Positions 1 through 8,770 are shown, numbered from the stretch's first letter. The stretch is 64,000 nt of DNA from Photobacterium angustum (GCF_002954615.1 NZ_MSCJ01000001.1:2356001-2420000), one strand, 5' to 3'. Notes: generated by a model not told the origin, from the letters alone. Numbers and translations are program-made.

Positions 1-2667
1 ATTTGGTAAATCATAAGCTAATATATTACCTAACAATGATGCTTTTTGACTTGGCGTCTCATAACTAAGAGCATCTTTCTGACCCACCGCTAAGCGCATA
101 AAATTAACCTCTTTATCGGTTAATCCTAATGTGCTCATTTTCTTTAGTTCAGCGAGAAACTCTTTTATAGAGGCAACCGTCGCATCGGCTCTAACTTGAG
201 CATAGTAAACTCCCACACCCACTTCTTTTCCGCCACTGAAATAGCCTCCCGCACCATAGGTAAAGCCTTTATCTTCACGTAGATTCATGTTGATACGGCT
301 ATTAAAGTTACCCGCTAAATTAAAGTTTGCCAATTGGGTTTTAAATAGCTCACCTGTGGCATCAAACGGCATTCCGTGACGCACTAAACGGATCACCGTT
401 TGTGGTGCGTCCGCTTTATTTACCAGCCATATTGCTTGTTGCTTCAACACAGGTAATTTTTGTGATGCAATACTTGGCGCAGGTTTTCCTTGCCATTGCC
501 CGATAGGTGCTAACGCTTGTGCTAGTTTCGTTTGTGTTATATCGCCCACTACTACCGCATCAGCATTGTTAGGAGTGTAATAACGATGATAGAAGTCTTT
601 CACATCTTGCAGGGTAATATTGCTCAACGTTTGCTTGGTACCATCCGTTGGACGCCCAAACACAGTGCCCTTAAATAAGACTTCTCGTGTTGCTTGCCCC
701 GCTAACCAATCCGCACTTTGATGCTCATAAACAATACCTTCAATCATCTGCTTTTTAAGACGCTTAAAATCACTTTCTTTAAAGGCGGGATGGAAAAGAC
801 GTTGCTCTAATAACGCCATCGTTTCAGGTAAGTTCTTCGTTAGCGTACTGAGTGAAATCGTGGTGCCATATAATCCAGCATGTACTGAAATATTACTGCC
901 AAGAGTATCTAGCTTAGATGCCATTTGCTCTGCGGTATATTTCTCAGAGCCTTCATTCATCATCGCAGCTGTAAGCTCAGCTAAACCTTCTTTACTTGCT
1001 GGATCTAAACGACGCCCTGCAGGTACAGTTAACTGCAAGCTGATCGTTGGAGTTTCTTGATACTGGGTACCAACCACTTTGATCCCATTCGCAAGGCTGA
1101 ACTCATACAGTGTGGGCATGACTGCTTTCACTGGCTTTGAAGCCTTTGGCATCACTGAACGATCAAAATTATCTTTAACTGTGCGGTAAGCTAAATCTTG
1201 ATCTTTGATCTTGGTATTTTTCGGTAACACACGAGGAGCTGGCGTATAGTTAGGTTTCGCCGCTTGAAGCTGTAATTCACCATGCGGTACAACACTGAGC
1301 GTGACACTTGGATGTTGATAAATATACTGGTTATACGCACGCATTACGCTTTGCGTATTCACCTTATCAATGTTCGCCAAATCCGTTGAAATGTAATTAG
1401 GGTTACCAAAGAAAGTCTGATAAGCCGCAAGTTGCGACACCTTACCGCTGACACTTTGTAAACCATAAATAGCACTCGCCTCAACCGAGCCTTTTATTTC
1501 ATCCAGTTGGGCTTTCTTAATCCCTTGCTTATCGATGCTGTTAATGATCGACATAACGTCTTTACGCAATACATCTAAGTGGCCTTGATCGCCACTCGGT
1601 GCCATCGCATACACATACATAGTACAGGCTAATTCAGCACAATCTTGGAACGCCCCGGCATCAACAGCTTTACCAGTCTTCACCAGTTTTTGATAAAGTA
1701 AGCTATTCGTGCCACTTCCTATCACTTGTCCTAACATATCCAGTGAGGGTTGTTGCTCTGCGCCTAAATACGCTGTCGGCCAGCCCATCATTAACATAGG
1801 CTGCTTAATATTATCTTGTAGCGTAATGTAACGATCAGACGGTAACGTCACTGGTTGTTTAGGTGCATCCTTTACTTCAGGGCCACGTGGAATAGAGCCA
1901 AAATACTTATTTACCCACTCCAGTGTTTGCGCTTTATTAATATCACCACCAATGGTTAAGGTCGCATTATTTGGCCCATACCAACGAAGGAAAAAGGCTT
2001 TAAGATCGTTGACATCAACACGATCTAAATCTTCCACATAACCAATGGTTTGCCATGAATACGGATGACTACGAGGGTATAACGCTTCCGCCATTTTTTC
2101 ATAAATTAAACCATACGGGCGGTTTTCAAAGTTTTGTGCACGCTCATTTTTCACCGTATCTCGCTGAATTTCAAACTTACGCTGTGAAACCGCATCCAGT
2201 AAGAACCCCATACGATCTGACTCAAGCCATAAGGCTTTCTCTAATTGATTGGCTGGAACTGTTTCAAAGTAATTCGTGCGATCACGGTTAGTACTGCCAT
2301 TTAAATTACCGCCAGCTTCTGTGATTAATTTGAAATGCTGTTGATCACCAACGTGCTTAGAGCCTTGAAACATCATATGCTCAAAAAAGTGCGCAAAGCC
2401 TGATTTACCTTGTTGCTCTCGCGCAGAGCCCACATGGTAAGTCACATCCACATTCACTAACGGATCAGAATGATCCGGCGATAAAATAACAGTCAACCCA
2501 TTCGCCAAACGGTATTTGCTATAAGGGATCACAGCTTTCCCTTGTACCGCTTTAACTTGCTCAATAAACGTTACCCCTTTGGGTAACACTTGGGTGGTCT
2601 GCTGTTCAGTAAATTGAGTACAACCTGTCAACGAAACGACGGCTGCACTCAGGATCCATTTTTTCAC
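1..2667 (-). CDS. M16 (insulinase/pitrilysin) family zinc peptidase, putative lipoprotein; C-terminus outside window
   Basis: The reading frame is open from a GTG at 2667 to the left edge of the window (889 codons), so the C-terminus is missing. The start is supported by AAGGA nine bases upstream. The first residues form a lipoprotein signal with lipobox LTGC (Cys16), suggesting an envelope-anchored protein. The inverted zinc motif HxxEH is visible as HFFEH at residues 93-97, with the expected downstream acidic stretch (NERAQNFENRP). A second M16 domain starts around residue 480, giving the usual two-domain, 900-plus-residue architecture of PqqL-like periplasmic peptidases. The substrate cannot be told from sequence. 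It lies 11 bp downstream of yqaA and is probably cotranscribed with it. I sampled the frame at several points and found no break. Confidence 0.9.
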   Translation of the reverse strand, partial: MKKWILSAAVVSLTGCTQFTEQQTTQVLPKGVTFIEQVKAVQGKAVIPYSKYRLANGLTVILSPDHSDPLVNVDVTYHVGSAREQQGKSGFAHFFEHMMFQGSKHVGDQQHFKLITEAGGNLNGSTNRDRTNYFETVPANQLEKALWLESDRMGFLLDAVSQRKFEIQRDTVKNERAQNFENRPYGLIYEKMAEALYPRSHPYSWQTIGYVEDLDRVDVNDLKAFFLRWYGPNNATLTIGGDINKAQTLEWVNKYFGSIPRGPEVKDAPKQPVTLPSDRYITLQDNIKQPMLMMGWPTAYLGAEQQPSLDMLGQVIGSGTNSLLYQKLVKTGKAVDAGAFQDCAELACTMYVYAMAPSGDQGHLDVLRKDVMSIINSIDKQGIKKAQLDEIKGSVEASAIYGLQSVSGKVSQLAAYQTFFGNPNYISTDLANIDKVNTQSVMRAYNQYIYQHPSVTLSVVPHGELQLQAAKPNYTPAPRVLPKNTKIKDQDLAYRTVKDNFDRSVMPKASKPVKAVMPTLYEFSLANGIKVVGTQYQETPTISLQLTVPAGRRLDPASKEGLAELTAAMMNEGSEKYTAEQMASKLDTLGSNISVHAGLYGTTISLSTLTKNLPETMALLEQRLFHPAFKESDFKRLKKQMIEGIVYEHQSADWLAGQATREVLFKGTVFGRPTDGTKQTLSNITLQDVKDFYHRYYTPNNADAVVVGDITQTKLAQALAPIGQWQGKPAPSIASQKLPVLKQQAIWLVNKADAPQTVIRLVRHGMPFDATGELFKTQLANFNLAGNFNSRINMNLREDKGFTYGAGGYFSGGKEVGVGVYYAQVRADATVASIKEFLAELKKMSTLGLTDKEVNFMRLAVGQKDALSYETPSQKASLLGNILAYDLPN

Positions 2668-2678
2668 GCTCGAATTCC

Positions 2679-3125
2679 TTAAAACGATAATGCAGGGAAA
2701 AGTCCCAATACGATTGCGGCTAATGCGATATAACGTAATGTTTTACCTATTAAAATGACTACTGCACACCACAAAAATCGCATCCGTAGCCAACCTGCCG
2801 CTAAACATAAGGGATCACCAATAATTGGCATCCAACTAAGTAACAAACTCCAGTAGCCGTATTTTTTTAGCCACAATAACGCTTTATGACTCTGTTTTTG
2901 CTCTGAAGTTTTATCTGGTAGTAAAAGTCCTAACCAATAATTAGTTAGTCCACCTAAGGTATTACCTATCGCAACGACTGCTACTATTTGCCATATCGGG
3001 TTATCCCCTAATTTTACAGCAGCGATAAGGTTCGCTTCAGATCCGCCAGGTAACAATGTGGCACTAAGAAATCCGGTCGCAAATAGAACCCATAAGCCCG
3101 TATCACCGGTAAATAAATCAGTCAT
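2679..3125 (-). CDS. yqaA: YqaA family inner-membrane protein (VTT/SNARE-associated, DedA-like)
   Basis: This 148-residue protein is very hydrophobic, with about four membrane segments. It carries the small-family features of YqaA: an N-terminal GFLSATLLPGGSE stretch and a later G-D-P-L-C-L-A-A-G-W-L-R motif typical of VTT-domain proteins. E. coli YqaA has a similar length and also lies near csrA, which supports the call. The exact function is unknown; DedA relatives are linked to lipid flipping and membrane potential. The M16 peptidase follows after 11 bp. The oad terminator lies just upstream, so the gene probably has its own promoter between 3126 and 3204. Confidence 0.85.
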   Translation of the reverse strand: MTDLFTGDTGLWVLFATGFLSATLLPGGSEANLIAAVKLGDNPIWQIVAVVAIGNTLGGLTNYWLGLLLPDKTSEQKQSHKALLWLKKYGYWSLLLSWMPIIGDPLCLAAGWLRMRFLWCAVVILIGKTLRYIALAAIVLGLFPALSF

Positions 3126-3203
3126 GTCTGTCGCCTTTTTATTAGGAAGGCAAAGTGTGCCATTTGAAGCGATAACTGAACATATTTTTATATTGTCATT
3201 AAA

Positions 3204-3232
3204 TAAAAAAGGCAGCGAAACGCTGCCTTTTT
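3204..3232 (-). terminator. Rho-independent terminator of the oadGAB operon
   Basis: Perfect 7-bp stem GGCAGCG / CGCTGCC with an AAA loop at 3211-3227. It is followed on the minus strand by a U-run (A-run at 3205-3210). It lies 23 bases past the oadB stop. Confidence 0.85.
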
Positions 3233-3255
3233 AACTAGATAGTGAAAGAAATACC

Positions 3256-4392
3256 TTAACTTCCACCCACCAATGCTAACAAGATACCAGCAGCTACAGC
3301 AGAACCTAATACACCTGCTACGTTTGGTCCCATCGCGTGCATTAATAAGAAGTTTTGAGGGTTTGACTCTAACCCCACCTTATTCACCACACGTGCAGCC
3401 ATTGGAACAGCAGATACACCTGCTGCACCAATTAATGGGTTAATTGGCTCTTTACTAAAGCGGTTAAGCGCTTTTGCCATTAATACACCACCACCAGTAC
3501 CAACACTAAATGCAACCGCACCCAGTACCAAAATACCTAATGTTTCGATTTGTAGGAATGTTGCAGCTTCAAGCTTAGAACCAACACCTAAACCTAGCAT
3601 AATTGTCACGATGTTGATCAACTCGTTCTGTACTGTATTTGATAGGCGATCCACAACACCAGATTCACGCATTAAGTTACCTAAACAGAACATACCGACT
3701 AATGGTGTTGCTGATGGTAAGAACAAAATCGTCATCAACAGTACTGCTAATGGGAACAATACTTTCTCAGCTTTGCTCACATGACGTAACTGTTGCATCT
3801 GAATTTGACGCTCTTCAGGTGTCGTCAGTGCTTTCATGATTGGTGGCTGAATAATTGGTACTAAAGCCATGTAACTGTAAGCAGCTACCGCAATCGCACC
3901 AAGTAAATCAGGAGACAACCTGCTTGCTAAGAAGATAGCCGTTGGGCCATCAGCGCCACCAATAATTGCAATTGACGAGGCATCTGCTAGCGAAAATTCC
4001 ATTCCCGGTACAACATTAAGGAAAATAGCGCCAAATAAGGTAAAGAAAATACCAAACTGTGCCGCAGCTCCTAATAGTAACGTTTTAGGGTTCGCAATCA
4101 ACGCGCCAAAGTCGGTCATTGCACCGACCCCCATAAAGATTAATAGCGGGAAAATACCCGTTTCAATCCCTACGTAATAGATGTAATAAAGCAAACCGCC
4201 AGGATCAGTAAATCCTGCATTCGGGATATTGGCCAAAATTGCACCAAACCCCATAGGCAGTAATAATAATGGCTCAAAGCCTTTGCGAATGGCCAAGAAC
4301 AACAAACCACAACCAACTACAATCATCACGATCTGGCCGAATTCAAAGTTTGCAATCCCAGTTTCGGACCAGAGTTTTAATAAACCTTCCAT
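3256..4392 (-). CDS. oadB: Oxaloacetate decarboxylase, beta subunit (sodium pump)
   Basis: This 378-residue integral membrane protein couples decarboxylation of carboxybiotin to sodium export. Conserved family stretches are visible: [15 protein letters not shown] near residue 90, [17 protein letters not shown] near 145 (containing the Asp known to bind sodium in this family), and [19 protein letters not shown] near 325. At least eight hydrophobic segments are present. The length matches the short beta-subunit form also seen in glutaconyl- and methylmalonyl-CoA decarboxylases, but the neighbouring oadA fixes the assignment. It starts 9 bp after oadA, and the operon terminator follows its stop. 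Confidence 0.95.
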   Translation of the reverse strand: MEGLLKLWSETGIANFEFGQIVMIVVGCGLLFLAIRKGFEPLLLLPMGFGAILANIPNAGFTDPGGLLYYIYYVGIETGIFPLLIFMGVGAMTDFGALIANPKTLLLGAAAQFGIFFTLFGAIFLNVVPGMEFSLADASSIAIIGGADGPTAIFLASRLSPDLLGAIAVAAYSYMALVPIIQPPIMKALTTPEERQIQMQQLRHVSKAEKVLFPLAVLLMTILFLPSATPLVGMFCLGNLMRESGVVDRLSNTVQNELINIVTIMLGLGVGSKLEAATFLQIETLGILVLGAVAFSVGTGGGVLMAKALNRFSKEPINPLIGAAGVSAVPMAARVVNKVGLESNPQNFLLMHAMGPNVAGVLGSAVAAGILLALVGGS

Positions 4393-4401
4393 GGTTACCT
4401 C

Positions 4402-6189
4402 TTATGCCAAACTAATGATCGGCGAACCGACAGTGACTGAATCACCTTCTTTAACATGTAGCTGATCAACCACACCACTACGTGCAGCACGTACTTCAGT
4501 TTCCATCTTCATTGCTTCTAAGATCACAAGAACATCACCTTCTGTCACTTGATGACCAGGTTGAACATTGATCTTAAAGATATTCCCCGCTAATGGTGCA
4601 CCAACAGCTTCTGCTGTTGCACTTGGCGTTGCTGCAGCAGTAACAGGCGCTGCTGGTTGCTGTGCCAGTTCCACAGAAGACAATTCGCCGCCTTCAGCAA
4701 CATCAACGTTATAAACCTGACCATTAACACGTACGCTATAACTTTCAACTTCAGATGCTGTTTTCGCTTCAGCAGCAGTAGTAACCACTTCTTCACCTGT
4801 TGGAACAGGTTCAAAAGCATCTGGATTATTACGATTTTTAAGGAAGTTAAGCCCTACTTGTGGGAATAATGCGTACGTTAATACATCATCAACTTGTTGA
4901 TCGGCTAACGTAATACCCTCAGCTTTTGCTTTTGCGACAAGATCATCAGTTAAGATAGCTAACTCATCATCAATTAAATCAGCTGGACGACAAGTAATAG
5001 GCTCAGCACCCTCAAGTACTTTCGCTTGAAGATCACTATTTACAGCCGCTGGTGCTGCGCCATATTCACCTTTTAGAATACCCGCCGTTTCTTTACTGAT
5101 GCTCTTATAGCGCTCACCAGTCAGTACATTCAATACAGCCTGAGTACCGACAATTTGTGATGTTGGGGTAACCAGTGGAATAAAGCCAAGATCTTCACGT
5201 ACACGCGGGATCTCTTCTAACACTTCATCAAAACGATCAGCAGCACCTTGCTCTTTTAGCTGACTTTCCATGTTAGTTAGCATGCCGCCAGGAACTTGTG
5301 CTAATAAAATTCGAGCATCAACACCGCGTAAACTACCTTCAAATTTCGCGTACTTCTTACGAACATCTCGGAAATAGCTAGCAATAGGTGCGAACTTTTC
5401 TAAATCAAGGTTGGTATCACGTCCTGTACCTTGGAGCATAGCAACCACAGTTTCAGTTGGTGTATGACCGTAAGTTTGGCTCATTGATGAAATCGATGTA
5501 TCAAGAATATCTAATCCCGCTTCTACGGCTTTCACTGCTGTCGCTGTAGATAAACCGGTTGTAGCATGGCTGTGTAAAGCTAGCGGAATATCACATGATG
5601 CTTTGATACGCTTAATTAACTCTTCAGCTTCATAAGGCTTCAATAGACCTGACATATCTTTGATACATAGCGAGTGACAACCGAGATCTTCTAAACGCTT
5701 AGCAAGATCGGTCCATGTATCTAAAGTATGAACCGGACTTGTTGTGTAAGAAATAGTACCTTGCGCATGAGCACCAACATCAATCGTCGACTTTACGGCT
5801 TTTTCAAAATTACGCACATCATTCATTGCATCAAAAATACGGAAAACATCCATACCATTTGCATGTGCACGTTCAACAAATTTCTCAACAACATCATCAC
5901 CGTAATGACGATAGCCTAGTAAATTCTGTCCACGAAGTAACATCTGCATCGGTGTTTTTGGCATCACTTGCTTTAATGCGCGCAGACGCTCCCAAGGATC
6001 TTCACCAAGATAACGAATGCACGAATCAAATGTTGCACCACCCCATGTTTCTAACGACCAATAACCGACATCATCAAGCTGTGCGGCAATAGGAAGCATA
6101 TCTTCTAGACGAAGGCGGGTAGCGAATAACGATTGGTGTGCATCACGCAATACAACATCGGTGATAGCTAGAGGCTTGGACATGTTCAA
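4402..6189 (-). CDS. oadA: Oxaloacetate decarboxylase, alpha subunit (biotin-containing carboxyltransferase)
   Basis: The protein has 595 residues in three parts. The N-terminal carboxyltransferase barrel begins [27 protein letters not shown] association region follows from about 290 to 490. The C-terminal biotinyl domain has the motif EAMKMET with the biotin-accepting lysine at about residue 561. An Ala/Pro-rich linker precedes the biotinyl domain. It transfers the carboxyl group of oxaloacetate to biotin, which OadB then decarboxylates while pumping sodium. The start is backed by AAGGAG upstream. In facultative anaerobes the complex supports citrate or oxaloacetate fermentation. Confidence 0.97.
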   Translation of the reverse strand: MNMSKPLAITDVVLRDAHQSLFATRLRLEDMLPIAAQLDDVGYWSLETWGGATFDSCIRYLGEDPWERLRALKQVMPKTPMQMLLRGQNLLGYRHYGDDVVEKFVERAHANGMDVFRIFDAMNDVRNFEKAVKSTIDVGAHAQGTISYTTSPVHTLDTWTDLAKRLEDLGCHSLCIKDMSGLLKPYEAEELIKRIKASCDIPLALHSHATTGLSTATAVKAVEAGLDILDTSISSMSQTYGHTPTETVVAMLQGTGRDTNLDLEKFAPIASYFRDVRKKYAKFEGSLRGVDARILLAQVPGGMLTNMESQLKEQGAADRFDEVLEEIPRVREDLGFIPLVTPTSQIVGTQAVLNVLTGERYKSISKETAGILKGEYGAAPAAVNSDLQAKVLEGAEPITCRPADLIDDELAILTDDLVAKAKAEGITLADQQVDDVLTYALFPQVGLNFLKNRNNPDAFEPVPTGEEVVTTAAEAKTASEVESYSVRVNGQVYNVDVAEGGELSSVELAQQPAAPVTAAATPSATAEAVGAPLAGNIFKINVQPGHQVTEGDVLVILEAMKMETEVRAARSGVVDQLHVKEGDSVTVGSPIISLA

Positions 6190-6239
6190 AACTCCTTGTA
6201 AGAATAAGTGTCCTTAAATCAAAACTGTATGCTGTGAAA

Positions 6240-6323
6240 TTAGCTAGTGCTTTTAGCTTGACGATATTGATGAACAGCAGCAGAAATAGCGGCAATAACA
6301 TCAGGCTTAATACCGATTTTGGG
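6240..6323 (-). pseudogene. oadG: Out-of-frame 3' tail of oadG
   Basis: In the frame shifted by one base from oadG, 27 codons stay open from 6323 to a TAA at 6240-6242. They encode a segment containing DVIAAISAAVHQYR. That sequence strongly resembles the C-terminal end of Vibrio-type OadG subunits (AISAAVHQYR). Removing one base from the CCC (6321-6323) or AAAA (6317-6320) run would fuse it to the upstream reading frame. The coding match is seen directly; the frameshift is an inference. It could be a real mutation, a programmed event or a sequencing error. Confidence 0.7.
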
Positions 6324-6492
6324 TCACTGCCGGCTTGGCAGCTGTAGGCTCTTCAATTTGGTCAGCTGGCGCAAATTTCGCCAACAAATGAACCAAAAAA
6401 ATAAGGATTGATAGAAAGACAAATACAACGACCATTCCTGTCGCCATAATTACCGCTGCTTGCCACAGCGCATCTCCCAGATCAGTCATCAT
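6307..6492 (-). CDS. oadG: Oxaloacetate decarboxylase, gamma subunit, apparently truncated by a frameshift
   Basis: The frame as read gives 61 residues with one membrane segment near 12-38 and a charged, Pro/Ala-rich cytoplasmic linker. This matches the small OadG subunit that assembles the complex and binds zinc. Family members usually run to about 80-90 residues. The missing tail is present in the next frame (6240-6323), and the frame slips around the CCCAAAA run at 6317-6323. AAGGAA precedes the tandem ATGATG start. It is the first gene of oadGAB, 50 bp or more before oadA. Confidence 0.85.
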   Translation of the reverse strand: MMTDLGDALWQAAVIMATGMVVVFVFLSILIFLVHLLAKFAPADQIEEPTAAKPAVTQNRY

Positions 6493-6525
6493 AAATTCCT
6501 TCTAGTTGTGACCGTAGTGTTAACG

Positions 6526-6553
6526 ATTATCATGACAATTGAAAACAAGTCAA
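6526..6553 (-). promoter_or_regulatory. Probable sigma-70 promoter of oadGAB, with an overlapping Fur-like sequence
   Basis: On the minus strand there is TTGACT (6548-6553), a 16-bp spacer and GATAAT (6526-6531), about 30 bases before the oadG start. A 15-base stretch at 6519-6533 (ATGATAATCGTTAAC) matches 13 of 15 positions of the Fur-box core ATGATAATCATTATC and overlaps the -10. The promoter is a reasonable call; the Fur site is speculative. Confidence 0.5.
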
Positions 6554-6899
6554 ATTGATTCACAAAAAATGGTTACTTTTGCAACATTAGTCTGATTTTT
6601 ACTCAAATGAAAGCATAATTATCAGCCTTAATTGCAAGATTTCATTACATGTAGACACAATATGAATACAAATACATAAAGATCGAATATAGATAATCAA
6701 CATACTGAAATGTAATAAAAAAAGGAATTTAAGATATATCTAGAAAGGATAGCATTCAGCTAAAAAAGAGAAGTTATCGTATCAAATAAGCAGCTAGATA
6801 CCCTTATTGATACTAAGTAAATAAAACCACTATTATTACTTATTAACAATAATAATATAAAGGCTTAGCAATACTTAGAAATCAGAAAACAACAGATAC
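6554..6899. other. AT-rich intergenic region with no gene seen
   Basis: About 345 bases between the oadG promoter and the tRNA terminator. It is very AT-rich with many stops in all frames. I found no convincing ORF, RNA gene or long repeat. It holds several short A/T tracts only. Confidence 0.6.
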
Positions 6900-6926
6900 A
6901 AAAAAGCCCAGCAAAAGCTGGGCTTT
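6900..6926 (-). terminator. Terminator of the tRNA array
   Basis: Ten-bp stem AAAGCCCAGC / GCTGGGCTTT with an AAAA loop (6903-6926), six bases past the last tRNA-Arg, with a U-run on the minus strand. It is the only intrinsic terminator seen for the whole 2-kb tRNA cluster. Confidence 0.85.
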
Positions 6927-6932
6927 AAATGA

Positions 6933-7009
6933 TGGTGCGCGCGGGAGGATTCGAACCTCCGACCGCCTGGTTCGTAGCCAGGTACTCTATCCAGCTGAGC
7001 TACGCGCGC
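6933..7009 (-). tRNA. tRNA-Arg(ACG), copy 1
   Basis: 77 bases with encoded CCA. The anticodon loop is CTACGAA (anticodon ACG, normally edited to ICG to read CGU/CGC/CGA). The acceptor stem GCGCGCG pairs with CGCGCGC and the T-arm has GGTTCGAATCC. It is the last gene transcribed in the array. Confidence 0.97.
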
Positions 7010-7059
7010 ACTAAATCGGTGTAACAGTAACAAGCATTGAGGCTTATCACTTTAAATAA

Positions 7060-7136
7060 TGGTGCGCGCGGGAGGATTCGAACCTCCGACCGCCTGGTTC
7101 GTAGCCAGGTACTCTATCCAGCTGAGCTACGCGCGC
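7060..7136 (-). tRNA. tRNA-Arg(ACG), copy 2
   Basis: Same 77-base sequence as copy 1, including the encoded CCA and anticodon ACG. It lies one 127-bp repeat unit away. Confidence 0.97.
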
Positions 7137-7186
7137 ACTAAATCGGTGTAACAGTAACAAGCATTGAGGCTTATCACTTTAAATAA

Positions 7187-7263
7187 TGGTGCGCGCGGGA
7201 GGATTCGAACCTCCGACCGCCTGGTTCGTAGCCAGGTACTCTATCCAGCTGAGCTACGCGCGC
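7187..7263 (-). tRNA. tRNA-Arg(ACG), copy 3
   Basis: Identical 77-base tRNA-Arg with anticodon ACG and encoded CCA, third unit of the 127-bp repeat. Confidence 0.97.
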
Positions 7264-7313
7264 ACTAAATCGGTGTAACAGTAACAAGCATTGAGGCTTA
7301 TCACTTTAAATAA

Positions 7314-7390
7314 TGGTGCGCGCGGGAGGATTCGAACCTCCGACCGCCTGGTTCGTAGCCAGGTACTCTATCCAGCTGAGCTACGCGCGC
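7314..7390 (-). tRNA. tRNA-Arg(ACG), copy 4
   Basis: Identical tRNA-Arg gene (ACG, encoded CCA). The spacer on its high-coordinate side (7391-7440) carries one base change from the common spacer. Confidence 0.97.
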
Positions 7391-7440
7391 ACTAAATCGG
7401 TGTAACAGTAACAAGCATTGAGGCTTATTACTTTAAATAA

Positions 7441-7517
7441 TGGTGCGCGCGGGAGGATTCGAACCTCCGACCGCCTGGTTCGTAGCCAGGTACTCTATCC
7501 AGCTGAGCTACGCGCGC
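7441..7517 (-). tRNA. tRNA-Arg(ACG), copy 5
   Basis: Identical 77-base tRNA-Arg gene with anticodon ACG and encoded CCA. Confidence 0.97.
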
Positions 7518-7567
7518 ACTAAATCGGTGTAACAGTAACAAGCATTGAGGCTTATCACTTTAAATAA

Positions 7568-7644
7568 TGGTGCGCGCGGGAGGATTCGAACCTCCGACCG
7601 CCTGGTTCGTAGCCAGGTACTCTATCCAGCTGAGCTACGCGCGC
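7568..7644 (-). tRNA. tRNA-Arg(ACG), copy 6
   Basis: Identical tRNA-Arg gene (ACG, encoded CCA). The adjoining spacer at 7645-7694 has a single G-to-A difference. Confidence 0.97.
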
Positions 7645-7694
7645 ACTAAATCGGTGTAACAGTAACAAACATTGAGGCTTATCACTTTAAATAA

Positions 7695-7771
7695 TGGTGC
7701 GCGCGGGAGGATTCGAACCTCCGACCGCCTGGTTCGTAGCCAGGTACTCTATCCAGCTGAGCTACGCGCGC
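7695..7771 (-). tRNA. tRNA-Arg(ACG), copy 7
   Basis: Identical 77-base tRNA-Arg gene with anticodon ACG and encoded CCA. Confidence 0.97.
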
Positions 7772-7821
7772 ACTAAATCGGTGTAACAGTAACAAGCATT
7801 GAGGCTTATCACTTTAAATAA

Positions 7822-7898
7822 TGGTGCGCGCGGGAGGATTCGAACCTCCGACCGCCTGGTTCGTAGCCAGGTACTCTATCCAGCTGAGCTACGCGCGC
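7822..7898 (-). tRNA. tRNA-Arg(ACG), copy 8
   Basis: Identical 77-base tRNA-Arg gene with anticodon ACG and encoded CCA. Confidence 0.97.
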
Positions 7899-7948
7899 AC
7901 TAAATCGGTGTAACAGTAACAAGCATTGAGGCTTATCACTTTAAATAA

Positions 7949-8025
7949 TGGTGCGCGCGGGAGGATTCGAACCTCCGACCGCCTGGTTCGTAGCCAGGTA
8001 CTCTATCCAGCTGAGCTACGCGCGC
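7949..8025 (-). tRNA. tRNA-Arg(ACG), copy 9
   Basis: Identical tRNA-Arg gene (ACG, encoded CCA). The spacer at 8026-8075 is the most divergent of the series, with two changes. Confidence 0.97.
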
Positions 8026-8075
8026 ACTAAATCAGTGTAACAGTAACAAGCATTAAGGCTTATCACTTTAAATAA

Positions 8076-8152
8076 TGGTGCGCGCGGGAGGATTCGAACC
8101 TCCGACCGCCTGGTTCGTAGCCAGGTACTCTATCCAGCTGAGCTACGCGCGC
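8076..8152 (-). tRNA. tRNA-Arg(ACG), copy 10
   Basis: Identical tRNA-Arg gene and the first of the uniform 127-bp series in transcription order. Its upstream spacer (8153-8253) is different and contains a stem-loop. Confidence 0.97.
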
Positions 8153-8176
8153 ACTGCTCTTTCTTTAGGAAAGATA

Positions 8177-8198
8177 TTCCTTTTAGCTATAAAAGGAA
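8177..8198 (-). other. Stem-loop between tRNA-Ser and tRNA-Arg
   Basis: Nine-bp perfect arms TTCCTTTTA / TAAAAGGAA around a 4-base loop, in the spacer after the tRNA-Ser at 8254-8345. There is no U-run, so it is not a classical terminator. Similar position-conserved stem-loops occur at 8475-8499 and 8771-8798. Confidence 0.5.
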
Positions 8199-8253
8199 AT
8201 AATGCAGTCGACAAACCTTACCTTGCGATAATCGTTGACGAAAGCAAAATAAA

Positions 8254-8345
8254 TGGCGGTGAAGGAGGGATTCGAACCCTCGATACGGGATAAACCGTAT
8301 ACTCCCTTAGCAGGGGAGCGCCTTCAGCCTCTCGGCCACCTCACC
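8254..8345 (-). tRNA. tRNA-Ser(GCT), copy 1
   Basis: 92 bases with encoded CCA and the long variable arm of a class II tRNA. The anticodon loop CTGCTAA gives anticodon GCT, reading AGC/AGU. It closely matches E. coli serV-type tRNA, which also heads an arginine tRNA cluster beside csrA. Confidence 0.97.
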
Positions 8346-8393
8346 ACACAAATCGGTGTGAATAACAAGTTTACCACTCATCACTCTAAATAA

Positions 8394-8470
8394 TGGTGCG
8401 CGCGGGAGGATTCGAACCTCCGACCGCCTGGTTCGTAGCCAGGTACTCTATCCAGCTGAGCTACGCGCGC
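8394..8470 (-). tRNA. tRNA-Arg(ACG), copy 11
   Basis: Same 77-base tRNA-Arg sequence, sitting between two tRNA-Ser genes outside the uniform 127-bp series. Confidence 0.97.
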
Positions 8471-8474
8471 ACTG

Positions 8475-8499
8475 GGTGTTTCTCGCTAAAGAAAACACC
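8475..8499 (-). other. Stem-loop between tRNA-Ser and tRNA-Arg
   Basis: Arms GGTGTTT / AAACACC enclose an 11-base loop in the spacer after the tRNA-Ser at 8535-8626. No U-run follows, so it may be a processing signal rather than a terminator. Confidence 0.45.
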
Positions 8500-8534
8500 A
8501 TACTGATATCAACAACGTTGCCATCAATAAAGAA

Positions 8535-8626
8535 TGGCGGTGAAGGAGGGATTCGAACCCTCGATACGGGATAAACCGTATACTCCCTTAGCAGGGGAGC
8601 GCCTTCAGCCTCTCGGCCACCTCACC
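8535..8626 (-). tRNA. tRNA-Ser(GCT), copy 2
   Basis: Same 92-base tRNA-Ser as copy 1: anticodon GCT, long variable arm and encoded CCA. Confidence 0.97.
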
Positions 8627-8674
8627 ACACAAATCGGTGCGAATAACAAGTTTACCACTTATCACTCTAAATAA

Positions 8675-8751
8675 TGGTGCGCGCGGGAGGATTCGAACCT
8701 CCGACCGCCTGGTTCGTAGCCAGGTACTCTATCCAGCTGAGCTACGCGCGC
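8675..8751 (-). tRNA. tRNA-Arg(ACG), copy 12
   Basis: Same 77-base tRNA-Arg sequence, the first arginine tRNA in transcription order. Confidence 0.97.
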
Positions 8752-8770
8752 ACTAAATGCCTTATTGGCT

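Larger units (their letters stand above)
6933..8152 (-). repeat. Tandem array of ten 127-bp tRNA-Arg units
   Basis: Each unit is a 77-bp tRNA-Arg(ACG) gene plus a 50-bp spacer, repeated with an exact 127-bp period. The tRNA sequences appear identical. Among the nine spacers I count only four base differences: one each in the spacers at 7391-7440 and 7645-7694, and two at 8026-8075. Such homogeneity suggests recent unequal crossing-over or gene conversion. Confidence 0.97.

Noticed and set aside
6317-6323. Classical -1 slippery heptamer C-CCA-AAA in oadG
   Set aside because: The reading frame through the run is ACC-CAA-AAT and the tail needs a +1 shift, so -1 slippage would not restore it.
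6933-8152. CRISPR array
   Set aside because: The regular 127-bp repeats are tRNA genes with nearly identical spacers, not short repeats with unique spacers.
8075-8293. ORF on the plus strand translating as MVRAGGFEPPTAW...
   Set aside because: It is the antisense of tRNA-Arg and tRNA-Ser genes; such GFEPPT peptides are well-known artefacts.
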